Shown here piece after piece: positions 40,202 to 48,309 of a DNA stretch of 64,000 nucleotides; the stretch's first letter is position 1, and each line of letters begins with the position of its first letter. The notes under the pieces are model-generated. The model worked only from the letters and a program-made list of their open reading frames with translations. It was not told where the DNA came from and made no database searches. The position numbers were made by a program, and so were the translations under genes. This DNA is from CAZFOB01 sp964520325 (GTDB lineage Bacteria > Actinomycetota > JAICYB01): contig CAZFOB010000007.1 in assembly GCA_964520325.1 (NCBI GenBank), positions 62,001-126,000 of the forward strand. The letters run 5' to 3'.

Positions 40202-41021
40202 CGAGAACGAACTTCTGTATCAGTTCCGCGAGCCGCTCGGGCTCGTCCTCGGGGACGAAGGTTCTCGCCCCGTCGACGAGCTCGAGCTGTGCGCGCGGGA
40301 TCTGTTGTGCGAGCCGCTCGGCGAGTCGGCGCGGGAAGAACCGATCCTTCTCACCCCAGGCGATCAGCACCGGACCGTCGAAGCTGCGCAGCGTCTCGGC
40401 CGCTTCCATCGTGTGGCGCGGATCGAATCCCTTGATGACCTTCACGACATCGCGCCGCACGTCTTTGTTTCGTAGCGGCGCGACGTAGCTCCGCATCACG
40501 TCGCGGTCGATGCGCTCCCGCGCCACCCATCCGAAGGCGATGGGCAGTTGCGTGACGCCCGGCAACCGCATCGACTGCGCGAGCACCGCGGTTGCACCAG
40601 GGATCGCCGCCACGACCTTGAGGTATGAGAACATCCGCGGCGGGAACACGTCGTAGGCGTCGCACGACGTGAGCACGAGCCGGGACACGCGATCGGGGTA
40701 GTTGGCCGTCGCGATCTGTGCGATCGCGCCGCCTGTGTCATTGCCGACGATGGTTGCCCGCTCGATGCCGAGGGCATCGAGCACGTCGATCGCGATGCGC
40801 GCGATACCGGGCGGTGTGAGATCGGCGTCCGCATTCATCGCCGTTGTATGGGAACCGAGCGGGAAGGTCGGCGTGATGCAGCGCATGTGCCGTTCGAGGT
40901 GTGGAACGACCTTTCGCCAGTGACGGTGGTTGGTGACGAAGGGATGGACGAAGAGAACAGGATCGCCCGAGCCATGCTCGACGATGTCGATGATACCAGC
41001 TGACGTCGCGACCTCAGTCAC
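40188..41021 (-). CDS. Alpha/beta hydrolase
   Basis: A 277-aa alpha/beta-hydrolase. The oxyanion loop is 'FVHPFVTNHRHW' (about residue 24). The nucleophile elbow 'IVGNDTGGAIAQ' (about 90) carries Asp where Ser is usual, as in dehalogenase and some epoxide-hydrolase-like members. The remaining acid and His of a triad are not certain: 'VLIAWGEKDRFFP' holds the acid, while the usual C-terminal His is not evident in 'DGARTFVPEDEP'. It overlaps the thioesterase gene by 8 nt and is the last gene of the operon controlled by the TetR at 42229. Confidence 0.8.
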   Translation of the reverse strand: MTEVATSAGIIDIVEHGSGDPVLFVHPFVTNHRHWRKVVPHLERHMRCITPTFPLGSHTTAMNADADLTPPGIARIAIDVLDALGIERATIVGNDTGGAIAQIATANYPDRVSRLVLTSCDAYDVFPPRMFSYLKVVAAIPGATAVLAQSMRLPGVTQLPIAFGWVARERIDRDVMRSYVAPLRNKDVRRDVVKVIKGFDPRHTMEAAETLRSFDGPVLIAWGEKDRFFPRRLAERLAQQIPRAQLELVDGARTFVPEDEPERLAELIQKFVLANRR

Positions 41022-41418
41022 TGCTGATGACCGCCTGCGTCTGCGTCACGAGTGCGGCCGGTTTTCCGTCCGGACGAAGGATCTGCGTTTGCACGACGAT
41101 CGTCCGGCGTCCGACGTGAAGGGGAGTGCTGATGCCCGTGACCGTTCCTTCCGTCACCGCGCGGAAGAAGTTCGTCTTCGACTCGATCGTCGTCGTGAAC
41201 GCACCTTCCGGCAGGTTCTGCGACGCGCACACAGCGCCGAGGGTGTCGGCGAACGCCATGATCGTGCCGCCGTGCAGCACGCCCATCGTGGTGCACAGCT
41301 CTTGCTTCCAATCCAGGCTTCCGCGCACCTCGCCGGGCGTCACGCTGTCAACGTTGATGCCGAGGTGAGACGCGAGTGGGATGAGCTTGTTGATCTCGAT
41401 CTCCGTCATGACGCTCAT
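41014..41418 (-). CDS. PaaI-family hotdog thioesterase
   Basis: A 134-aa single-hotdog protein. 'TMGVLHGGTIMAFADTLGAVCASQNLP' is the typical active-site region with 'HGG' and Asp, followed by 'TIESKTNFFRAVTEGTVTG'. Such enzymes hydrolyse acyl- or aroyl-CoA. The first ATG is used; 'MTEIEINKL' three codons on is an alternative. It overlaps both neighbours by 4 to 8 nt. Confidence 0.85.
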   Translation of the reverse strand: MSVMTEIEINKLIPLASHLGINVDSVTPGEVRGSLDWKQELCTTMGVLHGGTIMAFADTLGAVCASQNLPEGAFTTTIESKTNFFRAVTEGTVTGISTPLHVGRRTIVVQTQILRPDGKPAALVTQTQAVISSD

Positions 41419-42158
41419 GCTGCGTAGATGTTGATCGCTTTGGCGAATCCGGCTGGTGCGTCGGGTGAGACGGTGAGCTTGCCGGTTGTCAGTGCGCCGG
41501 CGAGGGTGATGCGGCCGGTCGAGACGAGGCCGAGCGTGACGGGGTCGCCCGTCAGAGCCAGAGCAACCTCACCCGGACCCTCGACGGTGCTCGAGAAGTC
41601 GCCGGTAACGATGGTCACTGTGCCCACCTCGGGTGCGAACTGGGGAAGCCGCGCGAACAGGTCGCGCGAGCCAACCTCGAGCGTCGAGATCAGGCCCGGC
41701 CCTGTGGCCGGTTCCTCGCCGAGGGGGATGCGGACGTCCTGGGTGTGCACCCAGATGTCCTCGACCATGCGCTGCAGGGCTTGACCGACGGTGAAGTTCT
41801 CGCTGTAGGGCGCGTTCCAGAAGTCGGCTTCCAGCGGCAGGATGCCGTCCTCGAGGAGCTTTCCCTCGCGAGCCCACTCCTCGAGAAGCTCGGCGGGGGA
41901 GTTGTCCCTGCGCTCGTCGACCTGGCGTTGGTTCTGGACGGCCGATCCGACGTCGTCGAGGCGACGGTTGGCTACGTCTGAGGCGATGCCCACGACGTGA
42001 GGCAAGAGGTCCTTGATCGTCCAGTCCGCGCACAACGACGGCTTGTTCCAATCGCCCTCGGGGAGGGCTTTCAGGTAGGCGGTCAGGTTCTCGCGCTCGG
42101 CCTTGAGCTCGTCGGCGATCCGCTGCTGGGTCACGGGTTGCTTCGTTACGGTTCCCAC
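41415..42158 (-). CDS. Mycothiol-dependent maleylpyruvate isomerase-like (DinB/MDMPI) protein
   Basis: A 247-aa protein. The N-terminal DinB-like four-helix bundle ('RENLTAYLKALPEGDWNKPSLCADWTIKDLLPHVVGIASDV') has the metal-binding His pattern, including His in 'WVHTQDVRIPLG'. The C-terminal part is the MDMPI_C / SCP2-like domain. The GTG at 42158 lies 7 bases after GAGGAGG. Members use mycothiol as cofactor, which supports an actinobacterial host. It is the first gene of the operon with the thioesterase and hydrolase, divergent from tetR, and probably detoxifies or degrades a small aromatic compound. Confidence 0.82.
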   Translation of the reverse strand: MGTVTKQPVTQQRIADELKAERENLTAYLKALPEGDWNKPSLCADWTIKDLLPHVVGIASDVANRRLDDVGSAVQNQRQVDERRDNSPAELLEEWAREGKLLEDGILPLEADFWNAPYSENFTVGQALQRMVEDIWVHTQDVRIPLGEEPATGPGLISTLEVGSRDLFARLPQFAPEVGTVTIVTGDFSSTVEGPGEVALALTGDPVTLGLVSTGRITLAGALTTGKLTVSPDAPAGFAKAINIYAA

Positions 42159-42189
42159 AGTTCGACCTCCTCTTTCGAGATAGCCCTTA

Positions 42190-42218
42190 ACATACCGATG
42201 GAAGGTATGTAACATACC
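42190..42218. promoter_or_regulatory. Operator with three alternating half-sites between tetR and the MDMPI operon
   Basis: ACATACC (42190-42196), GGTATGT (42204-42210) and ACATACC (42212-42218) form two overlapping perfect inverted repeats, one with a 7-base spacer and one with a 1-base spacer. The site lies in the 70-bp divergent promoter region, so TetR binding there could control both directions. Confidence 0.75.
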
Positions 42219-42228
42219 TACGGTCGGA

Positions 42229-42834
42229 ATGTCAATGGCACACTCGAAGAAGACACAATCGGAACGGTCGGAGGCCACGCGGGCCGAGCTGGTTCGCGTT
42301 GCCCGCGGACTGTTCACCGAGCGCGGCTACCCGGAGACTCCGCTCGATCTCGTGGCTGAGCAGGCCGGCGTGACCAAGGGCGCGCTCTATCACCACTTCA
42401 AGAACAAGCGGGAGCTCTACCAGGCCGTCTTCGAGCAGATCGAGCAGGAACTGGTCGAGCAGGTCGTGATCGCGGCAGCCGCAGCCGGATCGGACGCCCT
42501 CGAAGGCCTGCGCCTCGGCATCCAGGCGTTCCTCTTGGCTTGCCAGGATCCTGCTGCGCAGCGCGTCGTCCTTCTCGACGGTCCGACGGTTCTCGGCTGG
42601 GAGACGTGGAAGGAGATCGACGAACGCTACGGCTTCGCGCTCGTGCACGCGAGCCTCGAGGGCGCGATGGCGGCCGGCGTGCTGAGCAAGCGCCCTGCCG
42701 AACCGCTCGCGAGGCTCTTCCTGGCCGCGCTCTCAGAGGCCGCGATCCAGGTCGCGCGTGCCGATGACGCCGAGTTGGCCACGCGGGAGATGACCGAAGT
42801 GTTGTGGACGATGGTCGAGAGCCTGCGCGCCTGA
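42229..42834 (+). CDS. TetR-family transcriptional regulator
   Basis: A 201-aa TetR protein. The HTH is 'TPLDLVAEQAGVTKGALYHHFKNKRELYQAVFEQIEQELVEQ' (about 36-77), a very typical arrangement. The C-terminal ligand domain is not assigned. The ATG at 42229 or 42235 may be used. It is divergent from the MDMPI-thioesterase-hydrolase operon and shares the ACATACC/GGTATGT operator with it. Confidence 0.9.
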   Translation: MSMAHSKKTQSERSEATRAELVRVARGLFTERGYPETPLDLVAEQAGVTKGALYHHFKNKRELYQAVFEQIEQELVEQVVIAAAAAGSDALEGLRLGIQAFLLACQDPAAQRVVLLDGPTVLGWETWKEIDERYGFALVHASLEGAMAAGVLSKRPAEPLARLFLAALSEAAIQVARADDAELATREMTEVLWTMVESLRA

Positions 42835-42851
42835 AGGCGCGAACGGCGCGC

Positions 42852-43640
42852 TTACGGGTTGACGAGTAGCGATCCGAACTTCAGCCCGAGCCACGGTTTG
42901 CGGCCTGCGGCGATCAGCTTGCCGGTCACGATGGGCTTGTATTGCGGGAGACGTCCGTACCCGACGAGGAGGAAGGCTTCGGGGTCGGCGTTGATCGTGC
43001 AGTCGGTGCGCTCACCGTTCTTCGCCTCGACGACGAGCGTACCGTCGGTGAAGCGCAGGACGATCGACGGACCACCACGCAGCTTCAATGTGTACGAACC
43101 GAAAAACCCCAAGGTTGCTTCGGGGTCGACGAATCCGGGGAGGATCGTGACGAGGCCGGCTGCCACGAGCAACGCGTCCTCGCGTGGGATCTTGACCTTG
43201 CTTCCGATCGTTCGTGCGATATCGACGGCGTGGACGCTCAACTCGCCGAGGTAGATGCCGGCGGCTTCGGCCAGCTCAAGCTCAACCTCGAACCACACGG
43301 AAGCTTCGTTGCCGTCGTGCTGCTTGGCGAAGTCCATGTACTTCGCGTGCTCGGCAAGGAAGGTGTCCGCCTGCTTGGCCGGGTTGCGCTCGGTGATCGT
43401 CGCGATCTCGTCGGCGTTGTACTGCGCCACGTCGCCGAGCGGCTCGCTCTTTCCGCGCGCGAATCGTTCGAACCGTCCGGCCTCGTTGATGAGGTGCGCG
43501 CCCAGCTCCGAGACGGTCCAGTCGAGTCCGGCGACCTTCGCGTCGCCGTCGGGGGCCGAGCGGAGCAGGTCGGCGACACGACGTGCGGCGCGGTCGAGCG
43601 ACCGCAGCATCGCTGTCCAGTCGATTGGAACCAGGCTCAT
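42852..43640 (-). CDS. Maleylpyruvate isomerase family mycothiol-dependent enzyme with SCP2-like domain
   Basis: A 262-aa protein with an N-terminal MDMPI_N / DinB bundle ('LDRAARRVADLLRSAPDGDAKVAGLDWTVSELGAHLINEAGRFERF') and a C-terminal SCP2 sterol-carrier-like domain ('LRFTDGTLVVEAKNGERTDCTINADPEAFLLVGYGR'). The conserved His in 'LGAHL' and 'SVHAVDIART' fit the metal site of TIGR03083-type proteins. It is a second mycothiol-dependent family member in this window, convergent with tetR. Confidence 0.82.
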   Translation of the reverse strand: MSLVPIDWTAMLRSLDRAARRVADLLRSAPDGDAKVAGLDWTVSELGAHLINEAGRFERFARGKSEPLGDVAQYNADEIATITERNPAKQADTFLAEHAKYMDFAKQHDGNEASVWFEVELELAEAAGIYLGELSVHAVDIARTIGSKVKIPREDALLVAAGLVTILPGFVDPEATLGFFGSYTLKLRGGPSIVLRFTDGTLVVEAKNGERTDCTINADPEAFLLVGYGRLPQYKPIVTGKLIAAGRKPWLGLKFGSLLVNP

Positions 43641-43688
43641 GGGGAAACACTACCTCTGAGTGTGCGTACATCGAGCGAGGAGAGTGAC

Positions 43689-43904
43689 ATGGCCGAAGGC
43701 GGTAAGACCTACCGAGTGACCGAGGTTGTCGGCACGTCCGACGATTCGATCCAACAGGCGGTACGCAACGCGATCAAGCGCGCGAGCAGCACGCTCCGCA
43801 ATCTCGACTGGTTCCAGGTAGGCGACGTCCGCGGGACCATCGGCGACGACGGAGAGGTCGCCGAGTTCCAGGTCTCCGTGAAGATCGGGTTCCGGCTCGA
43901 CTGA
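43689..43904 (+). CDS. Dodecin-family flavin-binding protein
   Basis: A 71-aa protein whose full length matches dodecins: 'YRVTEVVGTSDDSIQQAVRNAIKRASSTLRNLDWFQVGDVRGTI'. The Trp in 'LDWFQV' is the residue that stacks on flavin dimers in the family. It forms a hollow dodecamer that stores and shields FMN or riboflavin. The ATG at 43689 follows GAGGAGAG. It is a monocistronic gene. Confidence 0.92.
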   Translation: MAEGGKTYRVTEVVGTSDDSIQQAVRNAIKRASSTLRNLDWFQVGDVRGTIGDDGEVAEFQVSVKIGFRLD

Positions 43905-43923
43905 AAGCCGTACGAGGGTCCGG

Positions 43924-44412
43924 CTATAGCGTCGAGCAGGCGCGGAGCACGCTTTCCTGGACGAATCCCAGCCAGTGCAGGACGGCGAGAGAGCTCGCGT
44001 CGGGATCGTCGCGGTCGAATCCGGCCGCCATGCGTTCTTCGTCGACGTCGATGCGCACACCGATGGCAAGACGCAGATCGGTGAGGCAGGAAAGCCAGGC
44101 ATCGAGCGCGTCGTCGGTGATGGTGATTTCGCTACTCGACTCGGATGGCCCGAGGGCGGTGCTCACCGCGTCGAGCGCTGCGAGTTTGTGCGTCAGGAGG
44201 TCGTCGCCGATGAGATCGCGATAGGCGGCCTCGTCCTTGGTGTCCTCGTAGGCGGACGGGAACAGCCGCTCGTAGACGGGATCACCGCGGTCTACGCGAC
44301 CGTCGGCGAGCAGTGTCCGCAGCTCGTTGGTGAGCCCGCGGATGATGTCGGTCTCCGCGTCGTCGAGCACCACGCGAGCACCACCGTTGACTACTGGGAT
44401 GAACTCGGCCAT
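43924..44412 (-). CDS. DUF2017 family protein
   Basis: A 162-aa mostly helical protein. 'NELRTLLADG', 'RLFPSAYEDTKDEAAYRDLIGDDLL' and 'WLSCLTDLRLAIGVRIDVDEE' are family features. DUF2017 genes follow clpS in many actinobacteria, as here, with a start-stop overlap (44412). The function is unknown, but the conserved pairing suggests a role with ClpS-dependent proteolysis. Confidence 0.88.
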   Translation of the reverse strand: MAEFIPVVNGGARVVLDDAETDIIRGLTNELRTLLADGRVDRGDPVYERLFPSAYEDTKDEAAYRDLIGDDLLTHKLAALDAVSTALGPSESSSEITITDDALDAWLSCLTDLRLAIGVRIDVDEERMAAGFDRDDPDASSLAVLHWLGFVQESVLRACSTL

Positions 44413-44708
44413 CAGTCTTTCGTGAGAGTTGCCCACAGGCCGTAACCGTGGAGACGGTAGCAGTCGGATTCCGCTTTTTCGCGGGGTCCGGACGAGACGA
44501 TCGCGCGACCTTTCGTGTGGACGTCCATCATCAGCTTGTGCGCTTTCGCGAGGTCGTAGCCGAACAGACGCTGGAGAACCCACGTCACATACGACATGAG
44601 GTTCACCGGATCGTTGTGGACCACGACGAGCCACGGCCTGGCACGCTCGAGCTCCTCCTCGCCGGTGGGGACGTCGATGCGCCCCGGCGCGATCTTGGTA
44701 TCGCTCAT
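44412..44708 (-). CDS. clpS: ClpS, ATP-dependent Clp protease adaptor
   Basis: A 98-aa protein with the family signature 'PWLVVVHNDPVNLMSYVTWVLQRLFGYDLAKAHKLMMDVHTKGRAIV'. The Asn-Asp pair in 'VHNDPVN' forms the N-degron-binding pocket, and the exposed N-terminus would insert in the Clp ATPase. It delivers N-end-rule substrates to ClpAP/ClpCP. The start is the ATG at 44708; it is coupled to the DUF2017 gene. Confidence 0.94.
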   Translation of the reverse strand: MSDTKIAPGRIDVPTGEEELERARPWLVVVHNDPVNLMSYVTWVLQRLFGYDLAKAHKLMMDVHTKGRAIVSSGPREKAESDCYRLHGYGLWATLTKD

Positions 44709-44782
44709 CGGTCCCCAGGCTACGACAGACCGTTGACCCGAACGAGGTCCACCGAATAAGTTCGTCCGGAAGAAGCCCGCTT

Positions 44783-46297
44783 TTAGGCGCCGTACAGCGG
44801 TCGCAGCTTTCCTTCGAGGTGGCGCAGTAATGGCTCGGGCGACAGCGGCTTGCCCGTTGCGCGCTCGCACAGCTCAGACGCGCTGTAGCGGCGCCCATGC
44901 TGATGCAGGTTCTCGTTGAGCCACGTCTTGAGCGGCGCGAACTCACCCTGGGCGAATGAGTCGTACAGCGTCGGGACGTCCTCGAGGATCTTCTCGAACA
45001 GCTGCGCGGCGTAGAGATTTCCGAGTGTGTATGTGGGGAAGTAGCCGAACGCGGTGCCCGACCAATGGATGTCCTGGAGACAGCCGACGCGATCGTTCGG
45101 GACGTCAACCCCGAGGTACTCCTTGTACCGGCGGTTCCATTCGTCCGGCAGATCCTTCGCATCGAGCTCGCCCGACATCATCAGGCGTTCGAGCTCGAAG
45201 CGAACCATGATGTGCAGGTTGTAGGTCGCCTCGTCGGCTTCCACGCGTATGAAGCTCGGTTCGACCTGGTTCATGGCCTGGTACATGTCCTGCTCGCTCA
45301 GATGTGAGACCGCGTCGCCGAAGTGTTCCTTCACTTTCGGCGTCGCCCATGTCCAGAACGCCTGAGAGCGTCCGACGAAGTTCTCCCACATCCGGCTCTG
45401 CGACTCGTGGATGCCGAGCGAAGTGGCGCTGCCCAGCGGTGTGAGGTCGTGCTCGGCGGGAAGTCCTTGTTCGTACAACCCGTGTCCGGCTTCGTGCATC
45501 CCGCCGCCGAGCGAATCGATGAAGCCGTCGTCGCGGAAGCGGTTCGTGAGCCGGACGTCGTCCACGCATGTGCCGCCGCAGAACGGGTGCGTGGAAAGGT
45601 CCATCCGTCCGCGTGAGAAGTCGAACCCCATGGCTTCGACGACGTCGTGGACGAACGATGTTTGCGCGTCGATCGGCAATACAACGCTTGCGAGTTCCGC
45701 GGACGGCTTACGAGGTCCGCCCACGAGGTCCGAGATGAGCGCTTGGAGCTTGTCGCGCAGGGGAGTGAAAACCGCTTCGATGTCCTTCGCGCGCATGCCG
45801 CTCTCATAGCTTTCGGCGAGCGCGTCCCACGCTTCTTCTCCGTCTTCCCATCCGTAGCACTCGGCGGTGCGGCGCGAGAGCTCGATGTTCTTCTCGAGCC
45901 ACGGACGGAAGAGGTCGAAATCGTCGTTCTCCCGAGCCTCCTGCCATGCATGTGCGGCGACCGGGCGCGTCCGCGCTTTCTCCTCGACGAGATCGGTCGG
46001 CAGCTTCGTCGCGCGGTCGTAACTCTTGCGCAGCTCACGCACGTTGGCGGCACTGTCGCTGTGCGGATCGGAGGTCAGCGCGGGGTCGGCCTCGCATTCG
46101 GTGATGAGCTCACCATTGCGCGGGTCGGTGATTCGCTGGTGGATCAGTCCGGCGAGCTGCGCCATCTGCTTGCTGCGATGCGAGACGCCCCCCGCGGGCA
46201 TGTAGGTCTCTTGGTCCCAGCCGAGCAGTCCGGCCGTGGTGCCGAGCAACGAGGCATCCCTGACCTTGGTGATGAGCTCGTCGTACGCCTGGGACAT
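44783..46297 (-). CDS. Carboxypeptidase Taq-type metallopeptidase (family M32)
   Basis: A 504-aa protein. The zinc-binding HExxH is 'GGGMHEAGHGLYEQGL', followed by 'ESQSRMWENFVGRS' with the third ligand Glu. 'LLGWDQETYMPAGGVSHRS' at the N-terminus and 'IHWSGTAFGYFPTYTLGNLYAAQ' near the C-terminus are M32 landmarks. It removes C-terminal residues from peptides in the cytosol. The ATG at 46297, behind AAGGGAGA, is preferred over an in-frame upstream start. Confidence 0.92.
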   Translation of the reverse strand: MSQAYDELITKVRDASLLGTTAGLLGWDQETYMPAGGVSHRSKQMAQLAGLIHQRITDPRNGELITECEADPALTSDPHSDSAANVRELRKSYDRATKLPTDLVEEKARTRPVAAHAWQEARENDDFDLFRPWLEKNIELSRRTAECYGWEDGEEAWDALAESYESGMRAKDIEAVFTPLRDKLQALISDLVGGPRKPSAELASVVLPIDAQTSFVHDVVEAMGFDFSRGRMDLSTHPFCGGTCVDDVRLTNRFRDDGFIDSLGGGMHEAGHGLYEQGLPAEHDLTPLGSATSLGIHESQSRMWENFVGRSQAFWTWATPKVKEHFGDAVSHLSEQDMYQAMNQVEPSFIRVEADEATYNLHIMVRFELERLMMSGELDAKDLPDEWNRRYKEYLGVDVPNDRVGCLQDIHWSGTAFGYFPTYTLGNLYAAQLFEKILEDVPTLYDSFAQGEFAPLKTWLNENLHQHGRRYSASELCERATGKPLSPEPLLRHLEGKLRPLYGA

Positions 46298-46330
46298 CGG
46301 AGTCTCCCTTGGAAGGCGCAAATGATAGCG

Positions 46331-46352
46331 AAGCGGTTCCGCGGAACCGCTT
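46331..46352. repeat. Perfect 22-bp palindrome
   Basis: The half AAGCGGTTCCG followed directly by its reverse complement, with no spacer. It lies 34 bp upstream of the M32 start and 100 bp upstream of the mazE-like gene. It could be a dimeric regulator site; a hairpin terminator is less likely because there is no loop or T-tract. Confidence 0.8.
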
Positions 46353-46431
46353 TCGAGCGAGGATTCTCGTCTGGCGATCTCGGATCAGCTGACGAGCTGG
46401 ACCTTCTGCCAGATGCGGGGCAGCAGCAGCG

Positions 46432-46456
46432 ATGCAGGTTGGTATGATTTCTGCAT
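46432..46456. promoter_or_regulatory. Inverted repeat overlapping the mazE-like start
   Basis: ATGCAG (46432-46437) and CTGCAT (46451-46456) are perfect inverted copies with a 13-base spacer; the second includes the first bases of the start codon. This is the position of an autoregulatory site for the antitoxin-toxin pair. Confidence 0.4.
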
Positions 46457-46706
46457 GACAGAACAGATAGCTATTCGCATACCAGATCGGTTGGCAGATG
46501 GGCTCGATGAACTCGTTGCCGCGGGCGGGTTTCGATCGAGAGCGGCTGCCGTGCGGGCAGCGATCGAATGGTTCATCGACTCGGAGAACAGGCGTCGCAT
46601 AGGCCTGCGGATCGCCGACGGATACCGAAGTATCCCGCAGAGCGACGAGGAACTGGACGCGGCCCGGGCCGCAGCCATCCGATCGATCCACGAGGAGCCC
46701 TGGTGA
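46455..46706 (+). CDS. MazE-like ribbon-helix-helix antitoxin
   Basis: An 83-aa protein beginning 'MTEQIAIRIPDRLADGLDELVAAGGFRSRAAAVRAAIEWFID', a ribbon-helix-helix domain. The acidic C-terminus ('DEELDAARAAAIRSIHEEPW') would occupy the MazF active site. Its stop overlaps the toxin start (GTGA). Autoregulation through the upstream inverted repeat is plausible. Confidence 0.85.
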   Translation: MTEQIAIRIPDRLADGLDELVAAGGFRSRAAAVRAAIEWFIDSENRRRIGLRIADGYRSIPQSDEELDAARAAAIRSIHEEPW

Positions 46707-47026
46707 CCGGCGGCGACCCCCGCCGCGGTGAGGTCTGGTGGGGCGAGGCCCCCGACGAGAAGGGCCGTCCCTATCTGATCCTTTCCAGGGACGAGGCGAT
46801 CCCCGTGTTGCGGGCGATCCTGGTCGCTCCCGTCACGCGAACGATCCGGGGCATCGCCACGGAGGTGGCCCTTGGTCGGGCGGAAGGCCTGCCGCAAGCG
46901 TCGGTCGCCTCATGTGACAACCTGCTTACGTTTCCCAAGTCGATGCTCGTTCGGAGAATGGGTGGACTCGCGCCCGAGGCGACTCTTGCCATCTGCTCGG
47001 CCGTGCGATCAGCTATCGACTGCTGA
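46703..47026 (+). CDS. mazF: MazF/PemK-family endoribonuclease toxin
   Basis: A 107-aa toxin with the family start 'RRGEVWWGEAPDEKGRPYLILSRDEAI', the conserved 'ILVAPVTRTIRGIATEVAL' and the C-terminal 'SVASCDNLLTFPKSML'. The Arg in 'VTRTIRG' and the Ser/Thr-rich loop fit the RNA-cleavage site. The GTG start overlaps the antitoxin stop by 4 nt. It cleaves RNA at short sequences when the antitoxin is lost. Confidence 0.9.
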   Translation: MTGGDPRRGEVWWGEAPDEKGRPYLILSRDEAIPVLRAILVAPVTRTIRGIATEVALGRAEGLPQASVASCDNLLTFPKSMLVRRMGGLAPEATLAICSAVRSAIDC

Positions 47027-47042
47027 GCTACTCCTTCTTCTG

Positions 47043-47170
47043 ATGTTGAGGACGGCGCAGCTCGAGTCGCGCTACGCGGACGCCGACCTCGGCTTCGTCG
47101 ATGTGTCGCTCGTGACTGTCTGCGAACGGCTTGATGTACGGCTCGATCCTCACGTTTGACGGACGTCAGT
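47043..47170 (+). pseudogene. VapC-like PIN-domain fragment (frameshifted)
   Basis: The frame reads 'LESRYADADLGFVDVSLVTVCERLDV', the C-terminal part of a PIN-domain ribonuclease with the conserved Asp, and then shifts frame to 'GSILTFDGRQ', where 'TLDRRHF' is expected. The N-terminal half and the first acidic residue are missing. It is a decayed VapC next to mazEF. No antitoxin was found. Confidence 0.5.
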
Positions 47171-47276
47171 CTTGCTCGTACGCCCGCGGCATCTGGGCTC
47201 GCACGAGCAGCGTATGGGTCTTCCCATGCTCGAGCTTTGGTGTGGTAAGGACCGGGGCGTTATGCCCGCGAGATGT

Positions 47277-48137
47277 TTAGCTGAAGCTCCGTTCGTCCCA
47301 CCAGGGGTACCAGTCGGGCAGGTCCTTCGGCACCTTCATCGGGTAGGACGCTGGACGCTTCTCGAGGAACGAGGTCACGCCTTCGGCCGCATCGGCCGAC
47401 TGTCCCATCCAGAAGATCGCCTGCGAGTCGGCTTTGTGCGACTCCATCGGGTGGTCGTAGCCGAGCCCCTTCCACAGCAGCTGGCGCGAGATCGCAACTG
47501 AGACGGCCGAGGTGTTGTCGGCGATCTCCCGCGCGATCGCGTAGGCCTTGGGCAGCAGATCATCGGGCTGACAGATGTGCTGGATGAGCCCGGCTTCGTG
47601 GCCCTCGGTCGCCGGGAAGACGCGGCCCGTGTACACCCACTCGGTCGCCCTGCCGATGCCGACGACGCGAGGCAGGAACCAGCTCGAGCACGCTTCGGGG
47701 ACGATCCCGCGTCGCGCGAACACGAACCCGATCTTCGCGTCGGGCACGGCGAGGCGGATGTCCATCGGAAGCGTCATCGTGATGCCCACGCCGACGGCCG
47801 GACCGTTGATGGCCGCGATGATCGGTTTGGTCAGCTCGTAGATGCGCAAGGTGACGACACCGCCGCCGTCCCGGTGCTCGGTGATGTCCTGGGCGCCCCC
47901 GCGCTCGCGGTTGTCGAATGTTCCGGCGCCGGCGCCGAGATCGGCGCCGGCGCAGAAGCCGCGGCCCGCTCCGGTCACGACGACGGCGCGTACGCCGTCG
48001 TCGTTATCGATCACGTCGAAGACGTCGAGCAGCTCGTTGGCCATCCGCGACGTGAATGCGTTCAGCCGGTCGGGACGGTTCAAGGTGATCGTTGCGACCT
48101 TGTCCTCGACCTTGTAGTCGATCTGCTCGTAGCTCAA
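47277..48137 (-). CDS. Enoyl-CoA hydratase/isomerase (crotonase) family protein
   Basis: A 286-aa crotonase. 'ATITLNRPDRLNAFTSRM' begins the fold; 'AVVVTGAGRGFCAGADLGAG' is the first oxyanion-hole segment and 'AAINGPAVGVGITMTLPMDIRLAVPDAKIGFVFARRGIVPEACSSWFL' the second, with the Glu that acts in catalysis at 'GIVPE'. It would hydrate or isomerise an enoyl-CoA. The substrate is unknown. Confidence 0.9.
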   Translation of the reverse strand: MSYEQIDYKVEDKVATITLNRPDRLNAFTSRMANELLDVFDVIDNDDGVRAVVVTGAGRGFCAGADLGAGAGTFDNRERGGAQDITEHRDGGGVVTLRIYELTKPIIAAINGPAVGVGITMTLPMDIRLAVPDAKIGFVFARRGIVPEACSSWFLPRVVGIGRATEWVYTGRVFPATEGHEAGLIQHICQPDDLLPKAYAIAREIADNTSAVSVAISRQLLWKGLGYDHPMESHKADSQAIFWMGQSADAAEGVTSFLEKRPASYPMKVPKDLPDWYPWWDERSFS

Positions 48138-48309
48138 CGTCGTCTCCTCGCTCTGGGCCGCTTCAGCGTCGTTATGCGGGCTTCAACCGGCCCAAAGTAG
48201 CGGGTTCGACGGTCGCTCCGCGTTGAGGCCGGTTCAAGGTCGAGGTGCGGAACTGGGCCGGCCCAGAGTGGGCCAGAGTGAGGTGGAGGCGAGCTTGCGG
48301 AGGCAGGAC

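Noticed and set aside
48180..48290. GC-rich inverted repeats (CTGGGCCGGCCCAG and nearby GGCC runs)
   Set aside because: Symmetric strings of G and C are frequent at this base composition, and no T-tract or gene end supports a terminator.
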